DNA from: Verrucomicrobiia bacterium
GTDB lineage: Bacteria > Verrucomicrobiota > Verrucomicrobiia > Limisphaerales > UBA9464
Direction: 5' to 3'
DNA: 64,000 nucleotides
NCBI GenBank assembly: GCA_019634635.1
Contig: JAHCBB010000015.1
Location: forward strand, 44,806 to 108,805
In this document: in pieces, positions 26,011 to 34,350 of the stretch
Layout of the letters: every line of letters starts with the position of its first letter
Position numbering within the stretch: the first letter of the stretch is position 1
Program-made: the position numbers and the translations under genes
Notes under the pieces: generated by a model
Database searches by the model: none
Told to the model about the DNA's origin: nothing
The model's input: the letters and a program-made list of their open reading frames with translations, nothing else

Positions 26011-26754
26011 TCATGACGTCACCCGAATCAATTCGCGGATTTCGGCGTCGATCTCCGTTTCATCGGCCACCGTTGGTGCAATCTCGTCCCGCAACAGTTC
26101 CCCGAACTCCTGCCGCAGCCGGTGGACCGCCACCTTGACCGCCCCCTCACTGAGACCGAGCCGTCGGCCGATCTCCGCGTAGGGGGCCTGGCTTGAACCG
26201 TCCAGGCAGGGCTGTAATGCGACAAACACCTCAGTCCGCCCGCGCTCCACCTGCCGTGCCCGCAGGCGGTCCATCACCCGGTCCAACACCTGCAGGCCCC
26301 ATTGTCGCTCGAAGTGCGTCTCCGGTGTCCGGTCGTCCACCGGCTCAATCCGGTAGCGGGACTCAGCCGTCCATTCATCAATGGAAATCACCGGCTGATC
26401 GCCGCCACGCTTCTGAGCATGGGCCTTCTTCCGTTCGTCGGAGAGGTAGTGCTTGAATGTGCCCAGCAGGAACGAGCGGAATTTGCCCCGGCGCGGATTC
26501 ACGGCGGCCAAATCGCGCTGCTCAATTAGGCTGGCGAGGAATCCTTGGGTCAAATCCTGGGCTTCAGACGGTGGGTGACCGCTGCGCCGCAGAAAGGTGT
26601 AGAGCGGAAACCAGTAGTTCCGGCACAGGTGCTCCAACGCATCGGCCGCCTGAGACGGGCAGCCGTCCCGCGCCGCGAGCACAACGCTCCAAAGCGTGGT
26701 GCGAAATTCGCGCCCTCCTTCGACACCCGGAGGACAGGAATCAGGCAAGGTCAC
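26011..26754 (-). CDS. ECF-like sigma factor paired with WD40 kinase
   Basis: A 247-residue sigma-70 family protein. GGREFRTTLWSVVLAA opens the protein; region 2 is at about 40-110 (LCRNYWFPLYTFLRRSG, AQDLTQGFLASLI, RRGKFRSFLLGTFKHYL), and region 4 near 190-225 (YAEIGRRLGLSEGAVKVAVHR). It is clearly paralogous to the product of 10608-11405. It is followed on the same strand by the WD40 kinase, so kinase-controlled transcription of surface genes is likely. The start is ATG 26754. Confidence 0.9.
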   Translation of the reverse strand: MTLPDSCPPGVEGGREFRTTLWSVVLAARDGCPSQAADALEHLCRNYWFPLYTFLRRSGHPPSEAQDLTQGFLASLIEQRDLAAVNPRRGKFRSFLLGTFKHYLSDERKKAHAQKRGGDQPVISIDEWTAESRYRIEPVDDRTPETHFERQWGLQVLDRVMDRLRARQVERGRTEVFVALQPCLDGSSQAPYAEIGRRLGLSEGAVKVAVHRLRQEFGELLRDEIAPTVADETEIDAEIRELIRVTS

Positions 26755-26846
26755 GCCGGAGGCTATGAACAGTCCCGACCCTGAACAATGTCGAATGTGG
26801 CTGATCGGTAACCGTCCGGCGGCTGGCGGGCGGACGCGGCAGAATG

Positions 26847-27084
26847 ATAAAGTGACAGGTTAAATCTTTGGGAGGCGGGTGCCGTGTGGATGCAAATCTT
26901 GCCAGGCGGATGGCACGACTGAAGACGGAGGCGGAGGAGGGGCAGGCGGGCTCGTACCCCTCTGCATCTCCCGCGACGTGGGCGATGAGCGGCTTCTCGG
27001 CGACCTGTGCAGGGTGAAGGTAGAAGCTCGCCGAAATCCTCCACAAACTGGCCCACTTCTGAATCTTTGAACCTGTCACTTTAT
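26847..27084 (+). mobile_element. RAYT-derived MITE, copy 2 (238 bp)
   Basis: The left end is ATAAAGTGACAGGTTAAAT and the right end TTTGAACCTGTCACTTTAT, inverted. The interior closely matches the MITE at 19057 but is 30 bases longer, keeping the segment equivalent to LLDDLCKEK of the intact transposase. It reads MARLKTEAEEGQAGSY and, after a frameshift, ISRDVGDERLLGDLC. It ends at the same TTCTG junction. Eleven extra bases (TGTCACTTTAT, 27085-27095) repeat the terminus. The left end lies 92 bases upstream of the sigma-factor start (26754) and could affect its promoter. Confidence 0.77.
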
Positions 27085-27095
27085 TGTCACTTTAT

Positions 27096-27686
27096 CGGTG
27101 AAGTGGCTGCACCAAGGGCGGATTTCAGAATTTCGGTGGGGCGAGCCGCCGGCGTGTGCGCAACCGCCAACCAGGCCTATGGAGACCCCGCCCGCGTACG
27201 GCTCCGCGGACCGTCCCCACCCGGTTTAGGTCGTGGCCCTCTTGAAACGGGAGTCCCTGGACCGGGAGACTTTTCCGCCTCATCCAGGAAATGGAGATGC
27301 ACCCCTGCACCCATTCCTGCGCTTCGCCTTGGGGCTGCCTTGCGGTCGCCCCGCCTTCCCCACACCTCCACGCCTTGGTGGCCGAGGGGCAATCGCATTC
27401 AACGGTCCGTGGCACCCAGTCCGGATCAAGGTGACAATCAAGGTGACAGGTTCAAAAAACGCCCCCCACAGATCCTGCCAATCCCCCCGGAATGAGAACG
27501 GCTGAGCGGTCGAAGCGCACATTGACGTTGGACGCCATCGGCGCTTTGATTTGGTCATGGTGACGGTGGAGGGCCGTTGCGGCCTCAGCGGCCGTGCGGT
27601 GTGCTGGCAACCTGATGGTCGTTGGAACGTCGTGAACGTGGGAATCGCGACCACACCGCCAGGATGACGGGTCAGCAGATCATCGC
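27096..27686. other. Intergenic region with one inverted terminal repeat
   Basis: No gene can be supported here. A left-type terminal repeat (AAGGTGACAGGTTCAAAA) is at 27440-27457, preceded by a partial copy (GGTGACAATCAA). The flanking 300 bases have frames on both strands without recognisable protein features, and may be debris of an inserted element. The 200 bases before the DUF3300 start presumably hold its promoter, but no box is clear. Confidence 0.4.
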
Positions 27687-29071
27687 ATGCAAGCGAAGAG
27701 GCATCTTGGTTGGCGGTTCGAAGCGGCACTGATCGTGGGCTGGATGTTGAGCTGCGGAGCCGCGGCCCAGGTTGGACCCGGCTCACCGCAATCCACCGCG
27801 GGTGGGCTTCCCCCTGCCGGGCAACCGGCACCGGCGACCACCGCAGCCCCGGTGCCCGCTCCCCCCCCGTCGGAGCCGGGCAAACGGAGTCCTGCGGAGC
27901 TCGAGAAGCTGGTCCAGCCCATCGCGCTCCACCCGGACCCGCTCATCGCCATCATCCTTCCAGCGTCGGTTTACCCCGTCGAGATCGTGCAGGCGGCGCG
28001 ATTTGTGAGGGACACCAACAACATCCCGAGGGTGGACCAGCAGCCGTGGGACGAGAACGTCAAGGCGGTGGCGAGGTTTCCCGAGGTGGTCGCCAAGATG
28101 GACGCGGAGTTGGCGTGGACCGTGGCTCTTGGGCAGTGGTTTCTCGATCAGCCGAAGGAGCTGATGGACACGATCCAATCCTTGCGCGCCAGGGCGCAAA
28201 CGGCGGGCACCCTGCGCACCACGGAGCAGCAGGTGGTCACGGTGACCAACGTGGTGGTGCTCCAGACCAACGTCACCCAGGTGGTCACAGTGACCAACCA
28301 GGTCGTCCAGGTGCAGCCGGCGAATCCGCAGGTGATCCATGTGCCGACGTATCCGCCCACCGTGTATTACCCGCCCCCGACGTATGTCTATGACCCCTAT
28401 GCACCGCTGGTGACCTTCGGGGTGGGACTGGCCGTGGGGGCCATCATCGCCAACAACTGCGACTGGCACGGCGGCGGCATCTACGTGGGCGGCGGGGGCA
28501 TGGTCGTGTGGGGGGGGGCGGTTACCACGGCGATGTGGACATCAACGTTGATCAGGACATCAATATTGACCGGGGCGAACGCCCGAACTCGCGGACCGGC
28601 GACCGGGCCGGTACTTCCGCGGCGCGACCCACCCGGCAGAAATGGCAACCGGACCAGACCCGCCTGCGCGCCAGCGGGACCGTCGCTCCCTCGGCGGGGA
28701 CCCTGGAGGCGCGCGGCTGGCAGTCCCGGGCCGCTCGGGGCGTGACCCAACCGACGGCGGGCGCGAGGCCGTCACCGGCGACGGGTGCCGGCAGCGCCCG
28801 CCCGGCGACCGGAATGGCCAGTCCAAGACCCGCGCCCGGCGGCCCAGCGGCGCCGCGTCCAAACCCGGCCCCGGCCCGGCCCGCGCCGGGGCCCTCGTTC
28901 AGTCGCCCGGCGCCGGCGCCCGCGCCGCGGAGCACGGCGTTTGGTGGTCTGGACAGCGGTTTCAACGCCCATGATTACAGCAACCGTGGCGCGGTCAGCC
29001 GGGGTGGTGGTGGCGGTTTCCGTGGCGGTGGTGGCGGCGGCTTCCGGGGCGGTGGTGGCGGCCGGCGGTGA
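27687..29071 (+). pseudogene. DUF3300 protein gene, frameshifted at a G tract
   Basis: The first 275 codons from ATG 27687 give a signal peptide and a clear DUF3300 domain: LEKLVQPIALHPDPLIAII, VDQQPWDENVKAVARFPEVV, then a Tyr/Pro-rich VIHVPTYPPTVYYPP and a glycine-rich hydrophobic segment. At 28510-28518 a run of nine G shifts the frame. The original frame then gives non-protein to 28745. The +1 frame continues perfectly as GGGGYHGDVDINVDQDINID, a Pro/Ala-rich tail and a final GGGGFRGGGGGG to 29071. It is a frameshift by mutation, sequence error, or slippage at G9. Without the shift the protein would be about 461 residues, exported, of unknown role. It precedes DUF2950, its usual partner. 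Confidence 0.8.
28510..28518 (+). repeat. G9 homopolymer at the DUF3300 frameshift
   Basis: Nine consecutive G in ...GTGTG then GGGGGGGG then CGG. One added G or two removed would restore a single DUF3300 reading frame. Such tracts are classical sites of slipped-strand phase variation and also of sequencing error. Confidence 0.75.
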
Positions 29072-29107
29072 ACCCTTTGATCACGACAAGACGCAGTGCT
29101 TGGAGAC

Positions 29108-30034
29108 ATGAAGCATCTCATTGCCATCGGAGTCTGGGTCGTGCTGTTGGTGACCCGGACGGCCGCGGCGGCCGCGGACGAGGTTCCGCGAACCTTCCCC
29201 ACGCCCGACGCAGCGGTCGCTGCCTTGGCGGACGCGGCGCGGAATCATGACTGGACGGGGCTTCGCGCGCTCTTTGGCATGGCCACCGACGAATTGGTGG
29301 CGACCGACCGCGTGCAGGCGACCAACGAGTTGGGCAACTTTGCCGAGGCGTTTGCGGCCCACCACCGGCTGCTCGAGGAGACAGCGACCCGCAGGGTCCT
29401 CGAGGTCGGAACCCATGCCTGGCCCTTCCCGGTTCCGCTTGTGCAGCAGCACGGGCGGTGGCGCTTCGATCTTGAGGCCGGGCAGGAGGAACTCCTGAAC
29501 CGCCGCATCGGCCGCAACGAACTCGCCGTTTTGAATGTCATGCGTGTCTATGTGGAGGCCCAACGGGAGTACGCCAGCCGCGACCGCGACGGGGACCGGG
29601 TGCTTGAGTATGCCCAACGCCTCGGCAGTTCGCCCGGGACGAAGGACGGTTTGTTCTGGCCACCGGATCTCGACGGTGAGCTGAGTCCGCTGGGACCTCT
29701 GGTCGCACGCGCGCAGACGGAAGGGTATGCACTCGACGACCCGGAGGCGGGCGACGCCCGGGAACCCTTCCACGGCTACTACTTCAAGCTCCTCACCCGC
29801 CAGGGGAGGCACGCGCCCGGCGGCAAGTACAACTACGTGATCAACGGCAACATGATCGGCGGCTTCGCCCTGGTGGCTTGGCCCGCCGATTACGGCGAGT
29901 CCGGGGTCATGTCCTTCCTGGTGAACCAGCAGGGGCGCGTCTATCAGCGCGACCTCGGATCGAACACCGCGCGAAAGGCGTCGCGGATGACGGCTTACGA
30001 TCCGGGACCGGGGTGGCAGGTCTCACCGGATTGA
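29108..30034 (+). CDS. DUF2950 family exported protein
   Basis: A 308-residue protein. ATG 29108 begins a signal peptide (KHLIAIGVWVVLLVTRTAAAA); an in-frame GTG 12 bases upstream is less likely. The mature part matches DUF2950: FPTPDAAVAALADAARNHDW, then ELLNRRIGRNELAVLNVMR, EYASRDRDGDRVLEYAQR, SSPGTKDGLFW, EPFHGYYFKLLTRQG and a C-terminal GESGVMSFLVNQQGRVYQRDLG. The length is typical. The function is unknown, but the gene is regularly found next to DUF3300, as here, 36 bases downstream. The 265 bases after it show nothing. Confidence 0.9.
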   Translation: MKHLIAIGVWVVLLVTRTAAAAADEVPRTFPTPDAAVAALADAARNHDWTGLRALFGMATDELVATDRVQATNELGNFAEAFAAHHRLLEETATRRVLEVGTHAWPFPVPLVQQHGRWRFDLEAGQEELLNRRIGRNELAVLNVMRVYVEAQREYASRDRDGDRVLEYAQRLGSSPGTKDGLFWPPDLDGELSPLGPLVARAQTEGYALDDPEAGDAREPFHGYYFKLLTRQGRHAPGGKYNYVINGNMIGGFALVAWPADYGESGVMSFLVNQQGRVYQRDLGSNTARKASRMTAYDPGPGWQVSPD

Positions 30035-30299
30035 TGGGCCCCTGTCGCTTCCCTGCCCGGCCTGGCCCGCCCTGATTTGCCGCCGCCTTTCCGCTGGGGC
30101 TGGCCGCAGGCCCGTCTGGCGCGCCGGCCCCGGGTTTCCCTCCGGAAGGCATGGCCCCCACATGCCCGGCTCGTCACCGCGTCGGCCGTGTGGCCCGGCG
30201 GACTTGCGCGGCGTCGCGGGACGAACGTCGGTGAGACATCCGGGGTGGCCCGGGTCGTTGGGGTCTGCTTTTCGTCGCGGACCCTGCGACCCCCCAAAT

Positions 30300-31733
30300 T
30301 CAAGAGGCGGATCCGTTCCGAGCGGGCCGTGGCAGGCGCACGGTGAACTCGCTGCCCTCCCCCTCCGTGCTGTCCACCCGGACCGTGCCGCCATGCGCCT
30401 CGACAATGGCGCGCACCAGGCTCAGGCCCAGGCCCAGTCCCCGTTGGGAGCGGCTCCGATCCCCACGGTACAGGCGGTTCCAGATCTTCGGCTGCTCGGC
30501 CGGCGGGATGCCCATGCCGGTGTCGCGAAACCGGACGACGGCGGCGCCTTCCGCCTCGTCCAGGGACAGGACGACCGCCCCGCCTGGTGGCGTGTATTTC
30601 AGGGCGTTGTCGAGCAGGTTGGCAAAAACCTGGCGGAACCGGCTGGGATCCACCGAAGCCTCGCAGTGTCCGAGCCCCTCAACCGTCACGCGGATGGACC
30701 GGTCCTCGGCCACGAACGCATACAACTCCACCACCTCGCGCAGGAGCCGGCCAAGATCCACGGACTCCAGGTGGAGCTTCATCATTCCCGTCTCGGCTTC
30801 GGCGACGTCCATCAGCGTGTTGAGGATGCGCAGCACCCGCTCAGACTCCTCTACGCAATCGGCCAGCGCTTCGCGCTCGGGCCCGGAGGCTCCGGGGGCC
30901 TGCAGTGCCAGCTCCGCGGTTCCCCGCAGGCGGGTCAGGGGCGTGCGCAGGTCATGGGCCACGTTGTCGAGCGACTCGCGCATGGCCCGGATCAGCTTCT
31001 CGTTCTGTTCGAGCAGCGTGTTGAATCCGCGCGCCAGTTCGGCGAGCTCGCTGTCCCCGGACGGCACCGGCACCCGGGAGCTCAGGCTGCCGCCCCGGAT
31101 GATCCGGCGCGTGGTCTCGGTCACCTCGCGAACGGGACGCGTCGCGCGCCAGGCGAAGATCGAGCCGCCCACAAAACCCAGCAGCACGGATGCGCCGCCG
31201 ATGCCGAGAACGGTGAGCCGCAGCGATCTCAGGAGAATGGACCGGTTGTCGGTCGTCCAGCCCACCTCCAGCACCACCCCTCCGGGCAGTTCGCCCTGCA
31301 CGATCTGGAAGTCGCGTGTGGCGTCCCTGGGCACGCGGACCACCCGCACCCGTTCCTCGGTCGGCCCCTGGCCCCGGACGCTGGGCACCACGCGGGACTG
31401 GATCTCGACCCATTCCGGAGGCACCCGGGCAAACTGCACCTGCTGACCGTCCCGGCTCAGTCGGACAAAAAACGACGTCACGCCCGGCTGGCTGGAATCC
31501 CGGCCGACCGCGGCGCGCAGTGCGTCGAGCCCCCAGATGTTGAACAGCCGCGCATAGCGGTCGAAACGCAACCGCAGTTCCTCGTAGGAGCGGCGCTCGA
31601 GATCCCCGGCCAGCACGCGGTACGATCCGAAAAACAGACCGGCCACGCACACCCCGAACACCAGGGCAAACCAGAGGCTCAGCCGGACCGCCAGCGAACG
31701 CCGCAGGGGGTCAAGCAGGCGGCCGAAGGACAT
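30300..31733 (-). CDS. Membrane sensor histidine kinase
   Basis: A 477-residue HPK. It has TM1 ([18 protein letters not shown], about 21-38), a periplasmic loop of about 130 residues, TM2 ([21 protein letters not shown]), HAMP, and the dimerisation helix with phosphorylatable His in [13 protein letters not shown]. The ATPase domain has N-box [13 protein letters not shown]1 [11 protein letters not shown] and G2 [18 protein letters not shown]. The layout resembles metal or envelope-stress kinases of the CusS/BaeS type; the stimulus cannot be read. The start overlaps the end of the response-regulator gene by 23 bases, so expression is coupled. Confidence 0.93.
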   Translation of the reverse strand: MSFGRLLDPLRRSLAVRLSLWFALVFGVCVAGLFFGSYRVLAGDLERRSYEELRLRFDRYARLFNIWGLDALRAAVGRDSSQPGVTSFFVRLSRDGQQVQFARVPPEWVEIQSRVVPSVRGQGPTEERVRVVRVPRDATRDFQIVQGELPGGVVLEVGWTTDNRSILLRSLRLTVLGIGGASVLLGFVGGSIFAWRATRPVREVTETTRRIIRGGSLSSRVPVPSGDSELAELARGFNTLLEQNEKLIRAMRESLDNVAHDLRTPLTRLRGTAELALQAPGASGPEREALADCVEESERVLRILNTLMDVAEAETGMMKLHLESVDLGRLLREVVELYAFVAEDRSIRVTVEGLGHCEASVDPSRFRQVFANLLDNALKYTPPGGAVVLSLDEAEGAAVVRFRDTGMGIPPAEQPKIWNRLYRGDRSRSQRGLGLGLSLVRAIVEAHGGTVRVDSTEGEGSEFTVRLPRPARNGSAS

Positions 31734-32382
31734 AGCCCACTCCCCGCAGCGTGTGCAGCCGGCGGCGGTCCGGATCCACCTTGGACCGCAACCGGTGCAC
31801 CAGCACGTCCACCACGTTGGTCTGGGGATCGAAGCTGTAGTCCCAGACGTGCTCCAGAATCATGGTCTTGGTCACGGTGCGTCCCGGATGCCGCATCAGG
31901 TATTCCAGCAGTGAAAACTCGCGGGGCTGCAGCTCGATGCGCTGCCCGTCGCGGGTCAGCTCCCGGTTCATCAGGTCGAGGGACAGGTCCCCAACGGTCA
32001 GCCGGGTCGGTTCCACGGTACGGCTCGCCCGGCGGATCAGGGCCTGGACCCGCGCCAGCAATTCGGAGAACGCAAACGGCTTGGTCAGGTAATCGTCCCC
32101 CCCGGCCTGCAGCCCCCGGATCCGGTCCTCGACGCTCGCCCTGGCGCTCAGGAACACCACCGGCACCCGCCCGCCACGCGCCCGAAGCCGCTGCACCACG
32201 CTCAACCCGTCCAGTTTCGGCACCATGATGTCCACAACCGCGGCGTCGTAATTGGTCGTCTCGGCCAGAAACTGCGCCTGTTCACCGTCCGTGGCGTGAT
32301 CCACCGCGAAACCGTTTTGCTGAAGCCCCTTCACCACGAAGGACGCGATCTTGGGATCGTCTTCCAGCACGAGCAGGCGCAC
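31711..32382 (-). CDS. OmpR/PhoB-type response regulator
   Basis: A 223-residue protein. The receiver domain has LVLEDDPKI, phospho-acceptor Asp in [15 protein letters not shown], the conserved Thr/Ser in VVFLSARAS and Lys in DDYLTKPF. The C-terminal winged helix is of the Trans_reg_C type ([42 protein letters not shown]). I place the start at GTG 32382: the frame is open to ATG 32490, but those 36 codons run through a terminator hairpin and are not protein-like. It is the partner of the histidine kinase downstream and probably a regulator of the htrA-like gene upstream. Confidence 0.92.
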   Translation of the reverse strand: MRLLVLEDDPKIASFVVKGLQQNGFAVDHATDGEQAQFLAETTNYDAAVVDIMVPKLDGLSVVQRLRARGGRVPVVFLSARASVEDRIRGLQAGGDDYLTKPFAFSELLARVQALIRRASRTVEPTRLTVGDLSLDLMNRELTRDGQRIELQPREFSLLEYLMRHPGRTVTKTMILEHVWDYSFDPQTNVVDVLVHRLRSKVDPDRRRLHTLRGVGYVLRPPA

Positions 32383-32432
32383 GGCCGGAAGGCTGTCATG
32401 GACGCCGGCGGCGGACGAGCCCGCGTTTGGGC

Positions 32433-32466
32433 AAAAGGCCGCCCGGGAGTCACCCCCCGGGCGGCC
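32433..32466 (-). terminator. Rho-independent terminator of the htrA-like gene
   Basis: Minus strand: GGCCGCCCGGG, eight-base loop, CCCGGGCGGCC (an 11-bp perfect stem, 32437-32466), then TTTT. It lies directly after the protease stop and before the response regulator, so it separates the two units and argues for the downstream GTG start of the regulator. Confidence 0.75.
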
Positions 32467-32489
32467 ACACAACTCCTGATACACCCGCA

Positions 32490-34025
32490 TCAGGATTTCG
32501 GGTCCGCAGCCGGATTGGATTCATCCACCACGACATACCGGGTGCCGCCGCGGCTCCACACCTTGAGCAGCGTCGTGCGGTCCTCCGGATCCTCGGTGAG
32601 GCGCACGGCATCCCCCGCGTCCTTCACTTCGGTGCGATTGATCTCGAGCACGACATCCCCGGGCTGGAGCCCCGCCTCGGCCGCCGCGGAATCCGGTGCC
32701 ACCTCAGTGATCACCGCGCCGCCAACTCCGGCGGGGATGTTGTACTGACGACGCGTCCGGGCATCGAGGTCCGTCACCCCCACGCCGTTGAGCGTCCCTT
32801 CGTCCGCGGCCGGGCTCGCTTTAGCCACGGACGCTTCGCCGGGGAGCTCGCCCACGCGCACTTTCATGGTCTTCATCTTGCCATCGCGAAGCACCTGGAC
32901 CTGGGCCGTCTCACCGGGCCGGATCCGCGACACCGCCAGCTTGAGCTGCCGGCTGTCCCGGACGTCCCGGCCTCCCAGGGACGTCACGACATCCCCGCTC
33001 TTCAGCCCCGCTTTCGCCGCCGGGCTGTCCGGGGTGACCTCACCCACCAACGCACCCTTCGCATCATCGAGGCCGAACTTTCGAGCCAGGGCCGGATTCA
33101 CGTCCTGGATCATCACGCCGAAGTAGCCGCGCGTGACCCGCCCGTCCTTGACCAGGGACTCCATGATGTCCCGGGCCAGGCTCACGGGAATCGCAAAGCC
33201 GATGCCCTGGTTGCCCCCAGAGCGGCTCAGAATGGCCGTGTTGATGCCGACAAGGCGGCCGGAGGCATCCACAAGCGCACCGCCGGAGTTCCCGGGGTTG
33301 ATCGCGGCATCCGTCTGGATGAAGTCCTCGTAATCCAGCCCCATCGTCGCCCGGCCGGTCGCACTGACGATTCCCGACGTGACCGTTTGACCGATGCCGA
33401 ATGGGTTGCCGATCGCCAGCACCACATCCCCCACCTCGAGCGCATCACTGTCCCCCAGGACCAGTGCCGGCAGATCCCCCCCGTCCACTTTCAACACCGC
33501 CACGTCGGTCTTGGGATCCCCGCCAACCACCCGGGCGACAAACTCCCGGCCGTCCTGCAGGTTCACCTTCACCTCCTCCGCACCCTCGATGACGTGGTTG
33601 TTGGTGAGGATGTAGCCGTCCGCCGTGACGATGACACCGGAGCCCACCCCCTGGGATCTGGGCATCCGTGGCATCTCCTCGCCGTCCCCCGGAGCGCCGG
33701 GGAATCCGGGACCGAAGAACCGCCGCAATTCCGGAGGAATTGCCGGCACCGGGGAGGACGCGAAGCGCGCCTTCTGCTTGACGTTCACTCGGACCACGCT
33801 GGGCACCACCTGCTTGACGACCGGCGCGTACGTGCCGCGCGAATGGCCGTCGTGAGGCACCGGGGTGTTGTCCACAACCAGGTTCAGCGTGGGCGGCTCG
33901 GAGGCTCCCGACCGGGCGCCCCTGGGTCCGGCCCAGACGGCGGTGGCCATGCCGACGAGCCCCCCCGCCAGGATCACCAGTATCAACTTCCGATACGGAT
34001 TTTTTGCAGCAGTCATAAATGTCAT
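32490..34025 (-). CDS. HtrA/DegP-type periplasmic serine protease
   Basis: A 511-residue Do-like protease. It has an N-terminal anchor or signal (LILVILAGGLVGMATAVWA) and a trypsin-like domain with the triad His in ILTNNHVIEG, Asp in KTDVAVLKVD and Ser in NPGNSGGALVD. Two PDZ domains follow (KGALVGEVTPDSPAAKAGL and GAVITEVAPDSAAAEAGLQPGD). The family degrades or refolds damaged envelope proteins. The start is ATG 34025 or ATG 34016; the open frame to 34337 is not protein. A two-component system follows downstream behind a terminator, an arrangement reminiscent of CpxRA/DegP-like envelope-stress control. Confidence 0.93.
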   Translation of the reverse strand: MTFMTAAKNPYRKLILVILAGGLVGMATAVWAGPRGARSGASEPPTLNLVVDNTPVPHDGHSRGTYAPVVKQVVPSVVRVNVKQKARFASSPVPAIPPELRRFFGPGFPGAPGDGEEMPRMPRSQGVGSGVIVTADGYILTNNHVIEGAEEVKVNLQDGREFVARVVGGDPKTDVAVLKVDGGDLPALVLGDSDALEVGDVVLAIGNPFGIGQTVTSGIVSATGRATMGLDYEDFIQTDAAINPGNSGGALVDASGRLVGINTAILSRSGGNQGIGFAIPVSLARDIMESLVKDGRVTRGYFGVMIQDVNPALARKFGLDDAKGALVGEVTPDSPAAKAGLKSGDVVTSLGGRDVRDSRQLKLAVSRIRPGETAQVQVLRDGKMKTMKVRVGELPGEASVAKASPAADEGTLNGVGVTDLDARTRRQYNIPAGVGGAVITEVAPDSAAAEAGLQPGDVVLEINRTEVKDAGDAVRLTEDPEDRTTLLKVWSRGGTRYVVVDESNPAADPKS

Positions 34026-34350
34026 TTTTGAGTTGGGTGTGTTGCCGACAACCCGCCGGCATTCGTTGCGGGGAGAGTGACGTCCGCCCGATGAACGGGG
34101 CCTTTCCGGAGCATTACAGGTTTGTAAGGCGGCGCAGTCGCGGGCCACCGACCCGGTTCCCGTCAGGTGCATCGCACGCATCCGGTCGTGTCCGCGCGGC
34201 ATGGCCGAACAGTGCGGCACGCGCCAGCGTCCGGCGTAAGCCGGAAGGGATGCCACTCGGAACGAGCCCCCGGCGGATTTCACGCCCGCATCCGCAAACT
34301 CATGGACGGGACCCCGGGTCCCCGTAGAATCCTCCAATCACCTTCAAGGT
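34026..34350. other. Divergent promoter region between htrA-like and ThuA/cytochrome genes
   Basis: 325 bases without a gene. It must hold the promoters of both flanking, divergent genes. No clear -35/-10 pair, riboswitch or inverted repeat stood out by eye. Confidence 0.4.

Noticed and set aside
27125..27415. Small minus-strand gene between MITE and DUF3300
   Set aside because: Frames are open on both strands but show no start context, no hydrophobic pattern and no family motif.
30162..32228. 688-codon plus-strand frame across the two-component genes
   Set aside because: It covers both the kinase and regulator in antisense and shows no protein features; both minus-strand genes have full catalytic motifs.
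32383..32490. N-terminal extension of the response regulator from ATG 32490
   Set aside because: The 36 codons cross a strong terminator stem and are not protein-like; the receiver domain begins at GTG 32382.
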